NCBI GenBank assembly: GCA_021739645.1
Contig: JAIPBL010000045.1
Location: forward strand, 1 to 51,193
DNA length: 51,193 nt
Direction of reading: 5' to 3'
Source: Saprospiraceae bacterium
GTDB lineage: Bacteria > Bacteroidota > Bacteroidia > Chitinophagales > Saprospiraceae
Shown here: positions 17,717 to 25,644 of the stretch, one piece after another
Layout of the letters: each line of letters starts with the position of its first letter
How positions within the stretch are numbered: position 1 is the first letter of the stretch
Position numbers and translations under genes: made by a program
Notes under the pieces: model-generated
What the model saw: the letters and a program-made list of their open reading frames with translations, nothing else
Databases searched by the model: none
Told to the model about the DNA's origin: nothing

Positions 17717-20700
17717 ATGAAAAAATTTTTATTCGCTTTATTGTTCGCTGGCGCAATCGGCCAAGCCTTCGGCCAGTTGAACATGACCCTGCTCGACCAG
17801 ATAGACTACACCCAAAACCTCAATGATGTTTGGGGATGGGTAGATCCCGACGATGGTACTGAATACGCTTTAGTTGGCACAGTCACTGGTGTTTCCGTCG
17901 TAAGTCTTGCCGACCCAAGCAATGCAGTTGAGGTGGCTTTTTTGCCAGGCGCCAACTCTACTTGGCGTGACATTAAAACATGGGGAGACTACGCCTATGT
18001 CATCAACGAGACAAGCGGCGGTTTGATGGTGATAAACTTGACCAATGCACCAGGGAACATCACTGCCACCAACTGGTCTCCAAACCTTCCGGGCCTGGGC
18101 AATTATACCTCATCCCACAATATTTATATTGATGAATTCGGCTATGCCTACATCGCTGGTGCAAACGTCAACAGCGGCGGGATGCTTATTGTGGATGTTT
18201 TCACCACACCAGGCACACCGATATTCGTTGCGCCAGCGCCAGCCACTTACGCACACGACGTGTACGTTCGTGACAATAAAATGTATGCTTCTGAAATTTA
18301 TGGTGGCAACCTCACGATTTACGATGTGTCGAACAAAATGAACATCACCACCTTGGGCCAGCAGCCAACGCCGTATCTTTTCACGCACAATGCTTGGTTG
18401 AACGATGCTGGCGACGTGGTTTTTACCACCGATGAAAAGGCAAATGCCCCAATCGGTGTTTACGATATTTCAGACCTGAGCAATATCCAAGAACTTGACC
18501 AGTTCAGGCCAATAGCCACCTTGGGCGCAAACGTCATCCCGCACAACGTCCATGTTTGGCAGGACTGGCTCATCATTTCTTACTACACGGATGGCGGCAT
18601 CATTGCCGACGCTTCTCGCCCAGAAAATGTTATTGAAGTCGGCAACTGGGACTCGTTCCTCGGTGGGAACGGAGGCTTTAGCGGTGCTTGGGGTGCCTAC
18701 CCATTTCTACCTTCTGGACTTGTGCTTCTGACTGATATTGGAAACGGCCTTTTTGTTTGCGGAGCAACCTACGTCCGTGCCTGCTGGCTGGAAGGAACCG
18801 TGACGGATGCCGTGACTGGCCTTCCCATTGCAGGTGCAAGTGCACATATCGCCAGTACCCAAGCCAATGCTGCAACCACGGGACTTGATGGTGTTTACAA
18901 AACAGGTCAGGCCATTGCGGGCGATTTTGATGTGACTTACTCCGCAAATGGCTATATCTCCAAAACGGTGAGTGCCACGCTTGACAACGGCGTACTGACT
19001 ATCGTTGACGTAGAATTGGAGCCACTTTCTTCCTTTACTTTTTCTGGCCAAACGGTGAAGGCCACCGATGGCTCGCCAGTGGGGGGTGCTCAAGTGGTTC
19101 TGCAAAATGGCCAAGCACAGTACACCACTGTCTCTGACGGAAGCGGCAATTTCAATTTCCCCGGCGTATTTGGCGGAGACTACTCGCTTTACGCTGGTGC
19201 TTGGGGCTACGTTACTACGGAAATAGCTGTCACCATCGGGTCAGGCACAACGCCGCCTGTTGTGGAATTGGCCAAAGGGTATTACGACGATTTTGCACTG
19301 GATTTCGGTTGGGAAACTTCTGGCAATGCCAGCACTGGCGCTTGGGAGCTGGGCGAGCCTGTCGGCACCGACTTCAATGGCCAACAGTCTAATCCCGACT
19401 TTGACATTCCAGGTGACTTTGGCGACCAGTGCTACGTGACCTGCAATGCGGGTGGTGGCGCAGGGGATTGTGATATCGACGGTGGTACGGTCACGCTTAC
19501 CAGCCCGATGATGGATCTTTCGACTTACAACCAACCTGTGTTGAAATACACTGCTTGGTTTTTCAACGCGGGTGGCTCTGGCACTCCCAACGACAACTTT
19601 GAAATAAGAATATCCAACGGTACTGACGTAGTGACGCTCGAAAACATTACCCAGTCGGGCAGCGTATGGCGTCCAGAATCGGAGTTTGACCTCGCAAGCC
19701 TAATCCCAATCACGAGCACCATGCAGGTGAGCTTCATTGGTAGCGATTTAGCCCCCGGTCATATTTCAGAGGCTGCTGTGGACGGGTTCAAAGTGGAAGA
19801 CACTTCTCCCTACCCGATTTTTAGCGCCAGTACAACACAAGGTTGCCTGCCAGAAACAATTCAATTTTTTGACTCCTCTGACACCACCTTCCTCTGGGAA
19901 TGGACATTCGAAGGGGGTACGCCAGCCACTTCGACAGAGCAGAATCCGACAGTTGTTTATAACACACCAGGCACTTTCGATGTATCATTGACAGTAACTA
20001 CCCAAACGGCAACTGTTTACACCATTGACCGTCCAAACCTGATCACCATAGGCCAAGCACCAGTGGCTGGCTTCACCAACACTGTTGGCAGCAACGTAAT
20101 AGCTTTCACCAACGGCTCGGTAGGAGCAAGCACGTATGCATGGGATTTCGGTGATGGAAATACCAGTTCCCAAGCCAACCCAAGCAACACCTATACCGCT
20201 ACTGGCCTTTATCCGGTGACTTTGACCGTTACCAATGCTTGCGGTTCTGATACTTTTACCCAAGATGTGCAAGTGCTTGCCGTACCTCCTACCGCAACTT
20301 TCACCCTCAGTGGTACAAATGGTTGCGCACCTTTCACCGTTGATTTTACAAGTGCCCCCGTTGGTAATCCAGACACTTACAGTTGGACTTTCCCCGGCGG
20401 AACGCCATCCAGTTCCACCGACCCTAACCCAACGGTCGTTTACAATACAGTGGGCACATTCAGTGTACAACTTACAGTTACCAACCCGGCAGGCACCAAC
20501 ACCGCTTCGTTGAACCAAGGCATCACCGTTGGCGCATCCCCTTCCGCTTTGTTTAGCTTTGGGGTAGCGCAGTACAATGCGACGTTTACCAACGGTTCTG
20601 CTGGCGCAACGAGCTACGTTTGGACTTTCGGGGATGGCAACTCTAGCACAGAGGCTAATCCAACCCATACCTACGCTGCCAATGGCCAGTATGAGGTAAC

Positions 20701-21040
20701 ATTGGAGGCCACCAACGAGTGCGGCTTTGCGGTGTTCACACAAACGGTCAACATCAACGTTTCCGGCACGGAGTTTTTGGATGAAGCGGGCTACTCACTC
20801 AATGCTTCCCCGAACCCGTTCAGCCACCAACTGATGGTCAGCTACGAGCTTCCCAATGAGTCCACCACTGCTAACTTGCTGATTTTCAATGTACTCGGTG
20901 AGCAGGTTGGCGATGTTGCCCTTTCGGGCAATGTTGGCAATGCTGCCATTGGAGAGAAAATAACTGGCAGCGGCGTCTATTTCATCCGCCTTCAGGTAGA
21001 TGGAAAAATGGGCCGGGCAGTTAGGGTAGTGAAAATGTAA
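17717..21040 (+). CDS. Secreted multidomain PKD protein with T9SS type A sorting domain
   Basis: 1107 aa. Domain order: signal peptide MKKFLFALLFAGAIGQAFG; a choice-of-anchor B type beta-propeller-like region (about 20-360, with DVWGWVDPDDGTEYALVGT and SHNIYIDEFGYAYI); two carboxypeptidase-regulatory-like modules (LEGTVTDAVTGLPIAGASA and FSGQTVKATDGSPVGGAQV); a jelly-roll region (about 520-690); four PKD-type repeats with WDFGDGNTSSQANPSNTY-like motifs; and a C-terminal sorting domain (NASPNPFSHQLMVSYELP ... GVYFIRLQVDGK). It would cross the outer membrane by type IX secretion and stay on or leave the surface. Function is probably adhesive or carbohydrate-related; no catalytic residues were identified. 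Confidence 0.9.
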   Translation: MKKFLFALLFAGAIGQAFGQLNMTLLDQIDYTQNLNDVWGWVDPDDGTEYALVGTVTGVSVVSLADPSNAVEVAFLPGANSTWRDIKTWGDYAYVINETSGGLMVINLTNAPGNITATNWSPNLPGLGNYTSSHNIYIDEFGYAYIAGANVNSGGMLIVDVFTTPGTPIFVAPAPATYAHDVYVRDNKMYASEIYGGNLTIYDVSNKMNITTLGQQPTPYLFTHNAWLNDAGDVVFTTDEKANAPIGVYDISDLSNIQELDQFRPIATLGANVIPHNVHVWQDWLIISYYTDGGIIADASRPENVIEVGNWDSFLGGNGGFSGAWGAYPFLPSGLVLLTDIGNGLFVCGATYVRACWLEGTVTDAVTGLPIAGASAHIASTQANAATTGLDGVYKTGQAIAGDFDVTYSANGYISKTVSATLDNGVLTIVDVELEPLSSFTFSGQTVKATDGSPVGGAQVVLQNGQAQYTTVSDGSGNFNFPGVFGGDYSLYAGAWGYVTTEIAVTIGSGTTPPVVELAKGYYDDFALDFGWETSGNASTGAWELGEPVGTDFNGQQSNPDFDIPGDFGDQCYVTCNAGGGAGDCDIDGGTVTLTSPMMDLSTYNQPVLKYTAWFFNAGGSGTPNDNFEIRISNGTDVVTLENITQSGSVWRPESEFDLASLIPITSTMQVSFIGSDLAPGHISEAAVDGFKVEDTSPYPIFSASTTQGCLPETIQFFDSSDTTFLWEWTFEGGTPATSTEQNPTVVYNTPGTFDVSLTVTTQTATVYTIDRPNLITIGQAPVAGFTNTVGSNVIAFTNGSVGASTYAWDFGDGNTSSQANPSNTYTATGLYPVTLTVTNACGSDTFTQDVQVLAVPPTATFTLSGTNGCAPFTVDFTSAPVGNPDTYSWTFPGGTPSSSTDPNPTVVYNTVGTFSVQLTVTNPAGTNTASLNQGITVGASPSALFSFGVAQYNATFTNGSAGATSYVWTFGDGNSSTEANPTHTYAANGQYEVTLEATNECGFAVFTQTVNINVSGTEFLDEAGYSLNASPNPFSHQLMVSYELPNESTTANLLIFNVLGEQVGDVALSGNVGNAAIGEKITGSGVYFIRLQVDGKMGRAVRVVKM

Positions 21041-21065
21041 TACAGGGAATCTCATGCAAAACCTG

Positions 21066-21103
21066 AAAGCCGCTTCGAACGAAAAGTTTGGAGCGGCTTT
21101 TTT
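21066..21103 (+). terminator. Rho-independent terminator after the PKD protein
   Basis: AAAGCCGCTTC (21066-21076) pairs with GAGCGGCTTT (21091-21100), loop of 14 nt, followed by a T-run (TTTTTT in total). It is 25 nt after the stop. Confidence 0.85.
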
Positions 21104-21127
21104 ATGCTCGCATGTTCCACTTTCCGC

Positions 21128-21135
21128 TACTTTTG
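21128..21135 (+). promoter_or_regulatory. -7 promoter element TACTTTTG
   Basis: Matches TAnnTTTG 35 nt before the ATG at 21171 and rules out the longer reading frame from 21054, which would span the terminator. Confidence 0.6.
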
Positions 21136-21170
21136 CCCCCTCATATACTCAAATACGCAAATACTCAGTA

Positions 21171-21515
21171 ATGTCATTAGTCAAAGAATTCAACGACTAT
21201 CGGGTGAAGATGAACGAAAAGATTTTTGCCCAAAACAACAAAGCCCTCAACCGCTTTTTTGCCCTCGACAAAACCACCTACGAAGCCGGGGCGCTCGATG
21301 TCAAAACCAAGGAACTGCTTGGCCTGGTAGCCTCGATGGTCTTGCGCTGCGACGATTGCATCCGTTACCACCTCGGCACCTGCCACAAACTCGGCATTAC
21401 CCGCGACGAGGTTTTTGAGGTATTTTCTGTCGCAAACCTTGTCGGCGGTTCCATCTGCATCCCTCACACACGACGGGCAGTGGAGTACTGGGAAGAACTG
21501 GAGCGTACCCCGTAG
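21171..21515 (+). CDS. Carboxymuconolactone decarboxylase/AhpD-family protein
   Basis: 114 aa. The family motif is seen as CDDCIRYHLGTCHKLGITRDEVFEV, with the redox-active CxxC and following His typical of AhpD-like peroxidase partners rather than of true decarboxylases. A role as a small thiol-disulphide/peroxide-reducing protein is inferred from that motif. Its stop codon (21513-21515) lies inside a hairpin repeat at 21509-21528. Confidence 0.85.
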   Translation: MSLVKEFNDYRVKMNEKIFAQNNKALNRFFALDKTTYEAGALDVKTKELLGLVASMVLRCDDCIRYHLGTCHKLGITRDEVFEVFSVANLVGGSICIPHTRRAVEYWEELERTP

Positions 21516-21565
21516 CTCCGGCTACGGGTAGCATTAATTTACTTCGTAGCTCTCGCCACGAAGTA
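21509..21565. repeat. Two adjacent hairpin repeats spanning a stop codon
   Basis: CCCGTAGC (21509-21516) pairs with GCTACGGG (21521-21528), and TACTTCGT (21540-21547) pairs with ACGAAGTA (21558-21565). Both contain GTAGCTC in or near the loop, so they look related. They could act together as a terminator but lack a T-run. Confidence 0.65.
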
Positions 21566-21582
21566 CAAGGCACAATAACAAC

Positions 21583-23391
21583 ATGCACATTTACCAAACC
21601 AGAGCTACCGACTTCCAAGCTGAAGCCACTGCATTGCGCAGCAAATACGACCGCTATTCGTGGGTGCGGCTGGTGGCTTTTTTCGGGGGATTGGGGCTAA
21701 CGATTCTGATGTACACCGTGCACTGGGCAGCAGGGTCATTTTTCATTGGTGGGTTTTTGCCTGGGTTTTACCATCTGATGCAGTGGCACCGAGGCATCCA
21801 GAAGGCAGCCGAACACGCCGAAAGACTGGCGGCCATCAACCTAGCGGAAGCCGAGGCAATGGAACACCGTTTCACCAGCTTCCCCGACGGCGCCCGTTTT
21901 CTAAAAACAGACCATTCGAATGCACTCGACCTCGATTTGTTCGGGCCGCACTCAATGTTCCAGATGAGCTGCCGGGCCACGACCGCCATCGGACAGGAGC
22001 GGCTGGCGCAATACCTGCTCGAACCCGCCTCCGTCACTGACATTGCGGAGCGACAAAATGCCATCGCCGAGCTGCGCCCAATGCTGGACTGGCGCCAAAA
22101 CTTCCAGGCACACGGCCTCGAAACAGCAGACGACCCCAAGCACCTCGACCTTCTCCGGGCTTGGCTCCACGACCCCAACCTCGTACTCGACAACCGCCGA
22201 CTGACCATCGCAACGAAGGTGGGCGGGTGGTGGTTTCTGGCTTGCTTAATTGCCTGGGCGACGCTCGTTCCATGGCCGATTTTCGTGCTGCTGCTGATAC
22301 CCATTTTTTGGGTTTTGAGGAAAACAAATGAGCAGGTCAGCCGAATCCACCTGCGCACGGCATACGCCGAAGCCGCTTTGGCGGCGTATGCCCGCTTGAT
22401 GGAACAGATTGAAAAACAGCCGTTTACAGCAAAACTGACCGCCAATTTGCGGAGCAAACTGACTGCAAATTTGAGTGACAAGCTGACAACACTTGAACGG
22501 TCTTCTTCCTTTCAAGTTGGGCGGCTATCACACATCATCCGGCAGTTGAACCTGCGGTTCAACTTCTTCGCCATCTTCTTCAATATAGGCTCGCTGTGGG
22601 ATTTGCGGTATGTATTAAAACTGGAAAAATGGCGTACCGACAACCGGGACAACCTGCCCAATTGGTTCGATGCCTTGCAGGAAATGGAGGCGCTGTGCAG
22701 CCTCGCCGGCCTGTGGCACAACAACCCGGACTGGGTGCTGCCCGTTTTTGACGACACAAACCACTTGGGGGCTACGAGCCTCGGACATCCGCTCATCCAC
22801 CCAGCCAAGCGCCGCTGCAACGATTTTTCGATGGCAACCCGTGGACATATCAAGCTCGTGACTGGCTCGAACATGGCTGGGAAAAGTACCTTCCTGCGCA
22901 CCGTCGGATTGAACGTGGTGCTGGCGCAAGCTGGTGCTCCTGTTTGCGCCAGCGAACTCTCGCTCTCACCCATGCGGGTGTACACATCCATGCGCACGCA
23001 GGACGACCTCTCGGAAAGCACCTCCTCGTTTTACGCTGAACTGAAGCGGTTGAAAGTCATCATCGAAGCGGTGAAAGCGGCGGGAAACGGCGGCCTTCCG
23101 GTCTTTTTTCTCCTCGACGAAATCCTGAAAGGCACCAACTCCGTGGACCGCCACACGGGGTCGGCGGCACTGATTCGGCAGCTCATCCGCTTGCAAGGCG
23201 GCGGCTTGATTGCCACGCACGACCTGGAGCTTGGCCGGTTGGAGGCCGAGTCAAACGGGACGGTAGAGAACCTGTGCATGGAGGTGGAAATTCGGGACGG
23301 GAAACTATTTTTCGATTACACCATCAAGCCAGGTGTGAGCAAGAGTTTCAACGCCACGCTGCTGATGCGGCAGATGGGGATTGAGGTGTAG
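21583..23391 (+). CDS. Membrane-anchored MutS-like ATPase
   Basis: 602 aa. The C-terminal part is a MutS domain V ATPase: Walker A TGSNMAGKSTFLRTVGLN, the STSSFYAELKRLK signature and Walker B FFLLDEILKGTNSVDRHTG followed by the ATHDLELG His switch. The N-terminal mismatch-recognition domain of MutS is absent; instead there are two pairs of hydrophobic segments (about 30-62 and 206-245). It belongs to the MutS-related family common in Bacteroidota whose role is unknown; classical mismatch repair is unlikely. Confidence 0.85.
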   Translation: MHIYQTRATDFQAEATALRSKYDRYSWVRLVAFFGGLGLTILMYTVHWAAGSFFIGGFLPGFYHLMQWHRGIQKAAEHAERLAAINLAEAEAMEHRFTSFPDGARFLKTDHSNALDLDLFGPHSMFQMSCRATTAIGQERLAQYLLEPASVTDIAERQNAIAELRPMLDWRQNFQAHGLETADDPKHLDLLRAWLHDPNLVLDNRRLTIATKVGGWWFLACLIAWATLVPWPIFVLLLIPIFWVLRKTNEQVSRIHLRTAYAEAALAAYARLMEQIEKQPFTAKLTANLRSKLTANLSDKLTTLERSSSFQVGRLSHIIRQLNLRFNFFAIFFNIGSLWDLRYVLKLEKWRTDNRDNLPNWFDALQEMEALCSLAGLWHNNPDWVLPVFDDTNHLGATSLGHPLIHPAKRRCNDFSMATRGHIKLVTGSNMAGKSTFLRTVGLNVVLAQAGAPVCASELSLSPMRVYTSMRTQDDLSESTSSFYAELKRLKVIIEAVKAAGNGGLPVFFLLDEILKGTNSVDRHTGSAALIRQLIRLQGGGLIATHDLELGRLEAESNGTVENLCMEVEIRDGKLFFDYTIKPGVSKSFNATLLMRQMGIEV

Positions 23392-23427
23392 GGATTTAGG
23401 ATTTACGATTTTGGATTTACGATTTGA
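23392..23427. repeat. Tandem 7-bp repeat after the MutS-like gene
   Basis: Units GGATTTA, GGATTTA, CGATTTT, GGATTTA, CGATTT follow directly on the TAG stop. No complementary arm was found nearby, so this is a one-sided example. Confidence 0.7.
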
Positions 23428-23444
23428 GGGAGGGATTTTTTCAA

Positions 23445-23452
23445 TAGCTTTG
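23445..23452 (+). promoter_or_regulatory. -7 promoter element TAGCTTTG
   Basis: Matches TAnnTTTG 32 nt before the ATG at 23485. Confidence 0.55.
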
Positions 23453-23484
23453 ACATTGTTTTTTGACCTTCAAAGGTGAAGATT

Positions 23485-24537
23485 ATGGGCTTAAAAGTTG
23501 CAAAAAAGAAAATTGGGGATAAACACTATGCCACAGACCCCCTCAGGTTGAATCCTGCCAAGACCAAGTTCTTGCTGGTCGGCGTCAGCAGTTTTTCCAT
23601 AGACTCGGCACTACCCGGTGTCTTGAACGACATTGCCCATTTGAAACGCACACTCCTCTCGTCAGTGGTTGGGATGCCAGAAGAAAACGTGATTGCCCTC
23701 ATCAACCCACCCAGCGACCTGATACTTGAAAACATTCGGGTTTTGGTAAATGAAGCCGACCTTGAAACCATTGTTATTTACTTCTCGGGCACTAGCACGG
23801 TCAACAACGACAAGGTTTTCGAGTTGGCATGTAGTCCAGCAACGCAGCAGAAAAACGGCTATGACCTCCTGCCCATAACGGCGGTGGATGAGGCGCTGGG
23901 CGATACCACGGCCAATGTCGTGGTCTTCCTGGACTGCTGCCATTCGCAGGCTGCGTTTATCAATTTGTACCTGGAAAATTTCTTCATCATGACCGCTGCC
24001 AGCGTGGACCAGGTCACTTACGAACAGATGATTGATGGGGAGCAACGGGGCGTTTTCACGCATTATTTGGTAAAAGCCCTGGCAGAGGGAGTTGAAAATG
24101 GCAAAGAATGGCTAAACCTCTCCGATTTATATTTAAGGGTACGGGAGTTGTTGGCCAACGCAACAGAGGAGAATGTAACGGAGCCAAAGATGATGACGAC
24201 CAATATGGTCTCGTTTCTTGAAATCGCTCGGAATAGCATCAGAACCGAAAAACCGGAAAGGCCAAAGTTGCATCGAATTTCTGCTTTCCAACTAAAAAAC
24301 CTGGTGGCTGAGGATGAACTGGGGAAGGTGCTGACTCAAATGATGGAGGCCGCAAAGGAAAACAACGACCTGCTCAACACCATCGTCACTTTGAAAAATC
24401 AACTCACGGACTATGAAAACAAGAAGATTCTCAACCTGTTTTTTGAGCAGGAGGGCATTGTTATCAAAAGTCGATTGACGCAAAGCATTCTGTCCAGCAT
24501 CGATTTTTGCAAACATGGAGGGCTGCTGGATGAATAA
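23485..24537 (+). CDS. Caspase-like (C14) protein lacking the catalytic His, with EAD-like C-terminal domain
   Basis: 350 aa from the ATG at 23485 (a GTG at 23476 is also in frame). The caspase fold is seen in KFLLVGVSSF, ALPGVLNDIAHLKRTLL and VVVFLDCCHSQA, the last holding catalytic Cys152. The matching YFSGHG motif reads YFSGTS at 99-104, so the catalytic His is Thr103. Residues about 270-350 are helical (LKNLVAEDELGKVLTQMMEA, then VIKSRLTQSILSSID) and resemble effector-associated domain 11 found on caspases, NTPases and other conflict-system proteins of Bacteroidota. Such domains recruit effectors by self-association. The protein may be a decoy, a scaffold or a decayed effector. Confidence 0.75.
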   Translation: MGLKVAKKKIGDKHYATDPLRLNPAKTKFLLVGVSSFSIDSALPGVLNDIAHLKRTLLSSVVGMPEENVIALINPPSDLILENIRVLVNEADLETIVIYFSGTSTVNNDKVFELACSPATQQKNGYDLLPITAVDEALGDTTANVVVFLDCCHSQAAFINLYLENFFIMTAASVDQVTYEQMIDGEQRGVFTHYLVKALAEGVENGKEWLNLSDLYLRVRELLANATEENVTEPKMMTTNMVSFLEIARNSIRTEKPERPKLHRISAFQLKNLVAEDELGKVLTQMMEAAKENNDLLNTIVTLKNQLTDYENKKILNLFFEQEGIVIKSRLTQSILSSIDFCKHGGLLDE

Positions 24538-24539
24538 AA

Positions 24540-24561
24540 GGAATTTATGGCCATAAATTCC
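24540..24561. terminator. Perfect 22-bp palindrome after the caspase-like gene
   Basis: GGAATTTATGG and CCATAAATTCC are perfect inverse partners with no loop, 3 nt after the stop. A short T-rich stretch (TTTATTTCC) follows. It could be a terminator for both flanking reading directions or a protein-binding site. Confidence 0.5.
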
Positions 24562-24575
24562 AAGGCTTTATTTCC

Positions 24576-24926
24576 TTATTTATTGTCCCACATACCTTGA
24601 CCTAAGACCTTTCCAGTGACAGTTTCCAGCATATTCATGCCCTTCCAATAACGAACAGTCAAGTCTCCTTCCTTCCCAAGTCCCACTGTAAAAGCTGAAA
24701 CGGGTTTGCCTTCAATTGCCTCCTGCAAGTTGAGTCAGGTGCCTGATTCAAATATTCGAATACGCTCATTCTTTAGTTCGGGCCAGGCATAGCCTGCTGA
24801 GGCATTGCAGCCATGCTGTCTGTGTCGGCGCCGACGATGGGGGAGACTGCCTTACCTGCATTGTCTGGGGAAGCTGGTTGGCTATTGCAAGCAAGAAAAG
24901 AGAAAACAGCGGTGGAAAGGTTTCAT
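24576..24926 (-). pseudogene. Decayed small lipoprotein gene
   Basis: Reading the minus strand from ATG at 24926 gives MKPFHRCFLF; a one-base slip then yields the lipobox-like LACNSQPASPDN, followed by KAVSPIVGADTDSMAAMPQQ. A second slip gives PELKNERIRIFESGT, an in-frame TGA, and then LNLQEAIEGKPVSAFTVGLG to the stop at 24576, which ends GQGMWDNK. At least two frameshifts and one nonsense codon are therefore needed. The fragments are coherent, so a functional lipoprotein of about 115 aa probably existed. The family is not recognised. Confidence 0.6.
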
Positions 24927-25391
24927 TTTTTGTAGAATTGACGTAAGGAAAATTTGCGCAATCGGGTTATTTATTCGAACGTTTCGAACCGTTTCATCGG
25001 CGCCTTCGACAACGATTTCTTTGTTCATACCAATCAGAAACATACTGAGACCGATGTGGTATTTTTTGTTCCTTTTCCAGTCAAGTGCAAAGCCGGGTAG
25101 GGTAAATAAAGGTTGAACAAAAATGCAAACATGGTCAGTTTCTCAGAAAAAATTAATGAGCAAAAGTGATGATTTTTTGACTAAATTCTTTGTGGAACCG
25201 CCAAACCTTTTTTAGGTTTGTCTAGAATTTCGAATGAACCTGAAATGACTCAACCATTTAGTCTGCTGCTCTTACCCGAATTCCGATTTTAAGTAGTTTT
25301 TTACCAAATGAATTTATTGACGACCTGACAAGTCTGCTATATATTTTCATCAAATTGAATAACCATAATCGTAAATCCTAAATGAAAAACA
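24927..25391. other. Low-coding stretch with possible gene remnant
   Basis: No complete gene. On the minus strand a frame reads LPGFALDWKRNKKYHIGLSM, then FLIGMNKEIVVEGADETV, and runs on into the broken lipoprotein start, which suggests another decayed gene of the same strand. The rest is AT-rich with no recognised signal. Confidence 0.35.
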
Positions 25392-25502
25392 ATGGAAAAT
25401 TTTATCCTATTCGCAATGACCGTGGTAGTATTGGTAGTCCTGCATCTACCAGATAAATCATCAGAAAAGCACCCCGAAGACATACCACCACCAAATTCTT
25501 AA
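25392..25502 (+). CDS. Possible 36-aa single-pass membrane peptide
   Basis: ATG at 25392 opens a frame of 36 codons: MENFILFAMTVVVLVVLHLP followed by a short polar, proline-containing tail ending PPPNS. The single hydrophobic stretch and abrupt switch to a charged tail are typical of small membrane proteins. No exact -7 element is seen close upstream (TATATTTT near 25340 is imperfect). It is too short for a family assignment and may be chance. Confidence 0.4.
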   Translation: MENFILFAMTVVVLVVLHLPDKSSEKHPEDIPPPNS

Positions 25503-25560
25503 AAAAAAAATTTCGGGGAACTATTGGGGAACAAGACTGGATTTTGAGCATAAATAACTC

Positions 25561-25612
25561 AATCACACCACCAACACTTGAAAAGGTATTTTTCAATGAT
25601 GGTGGTGTGATT
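25561..25612. terminator. Strong hairpin between convergent genes
   Basis: AATCACACCACCA (25561-25573) pairs perfectly with TGGTGGTGTGATT (25600-25612); inside it TTGAAAA pairs with TTTTTCAA. It lies 33 nt after the S46 peptidase stop and is the likely terminator for that minus-strand gene and for the short gene opposite. Confidence 0.7.
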
Positions 25613-25644
25613 GGGAATATTTGCGGTCAAGCCATGCCGCAACA

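Noticed and set aside
24805-25116. Plus-strand open frame opposite the broken lipoprotein
   Set aside because: Composition is not protein-like and the minus strand has coherent lipoprotein fragments.
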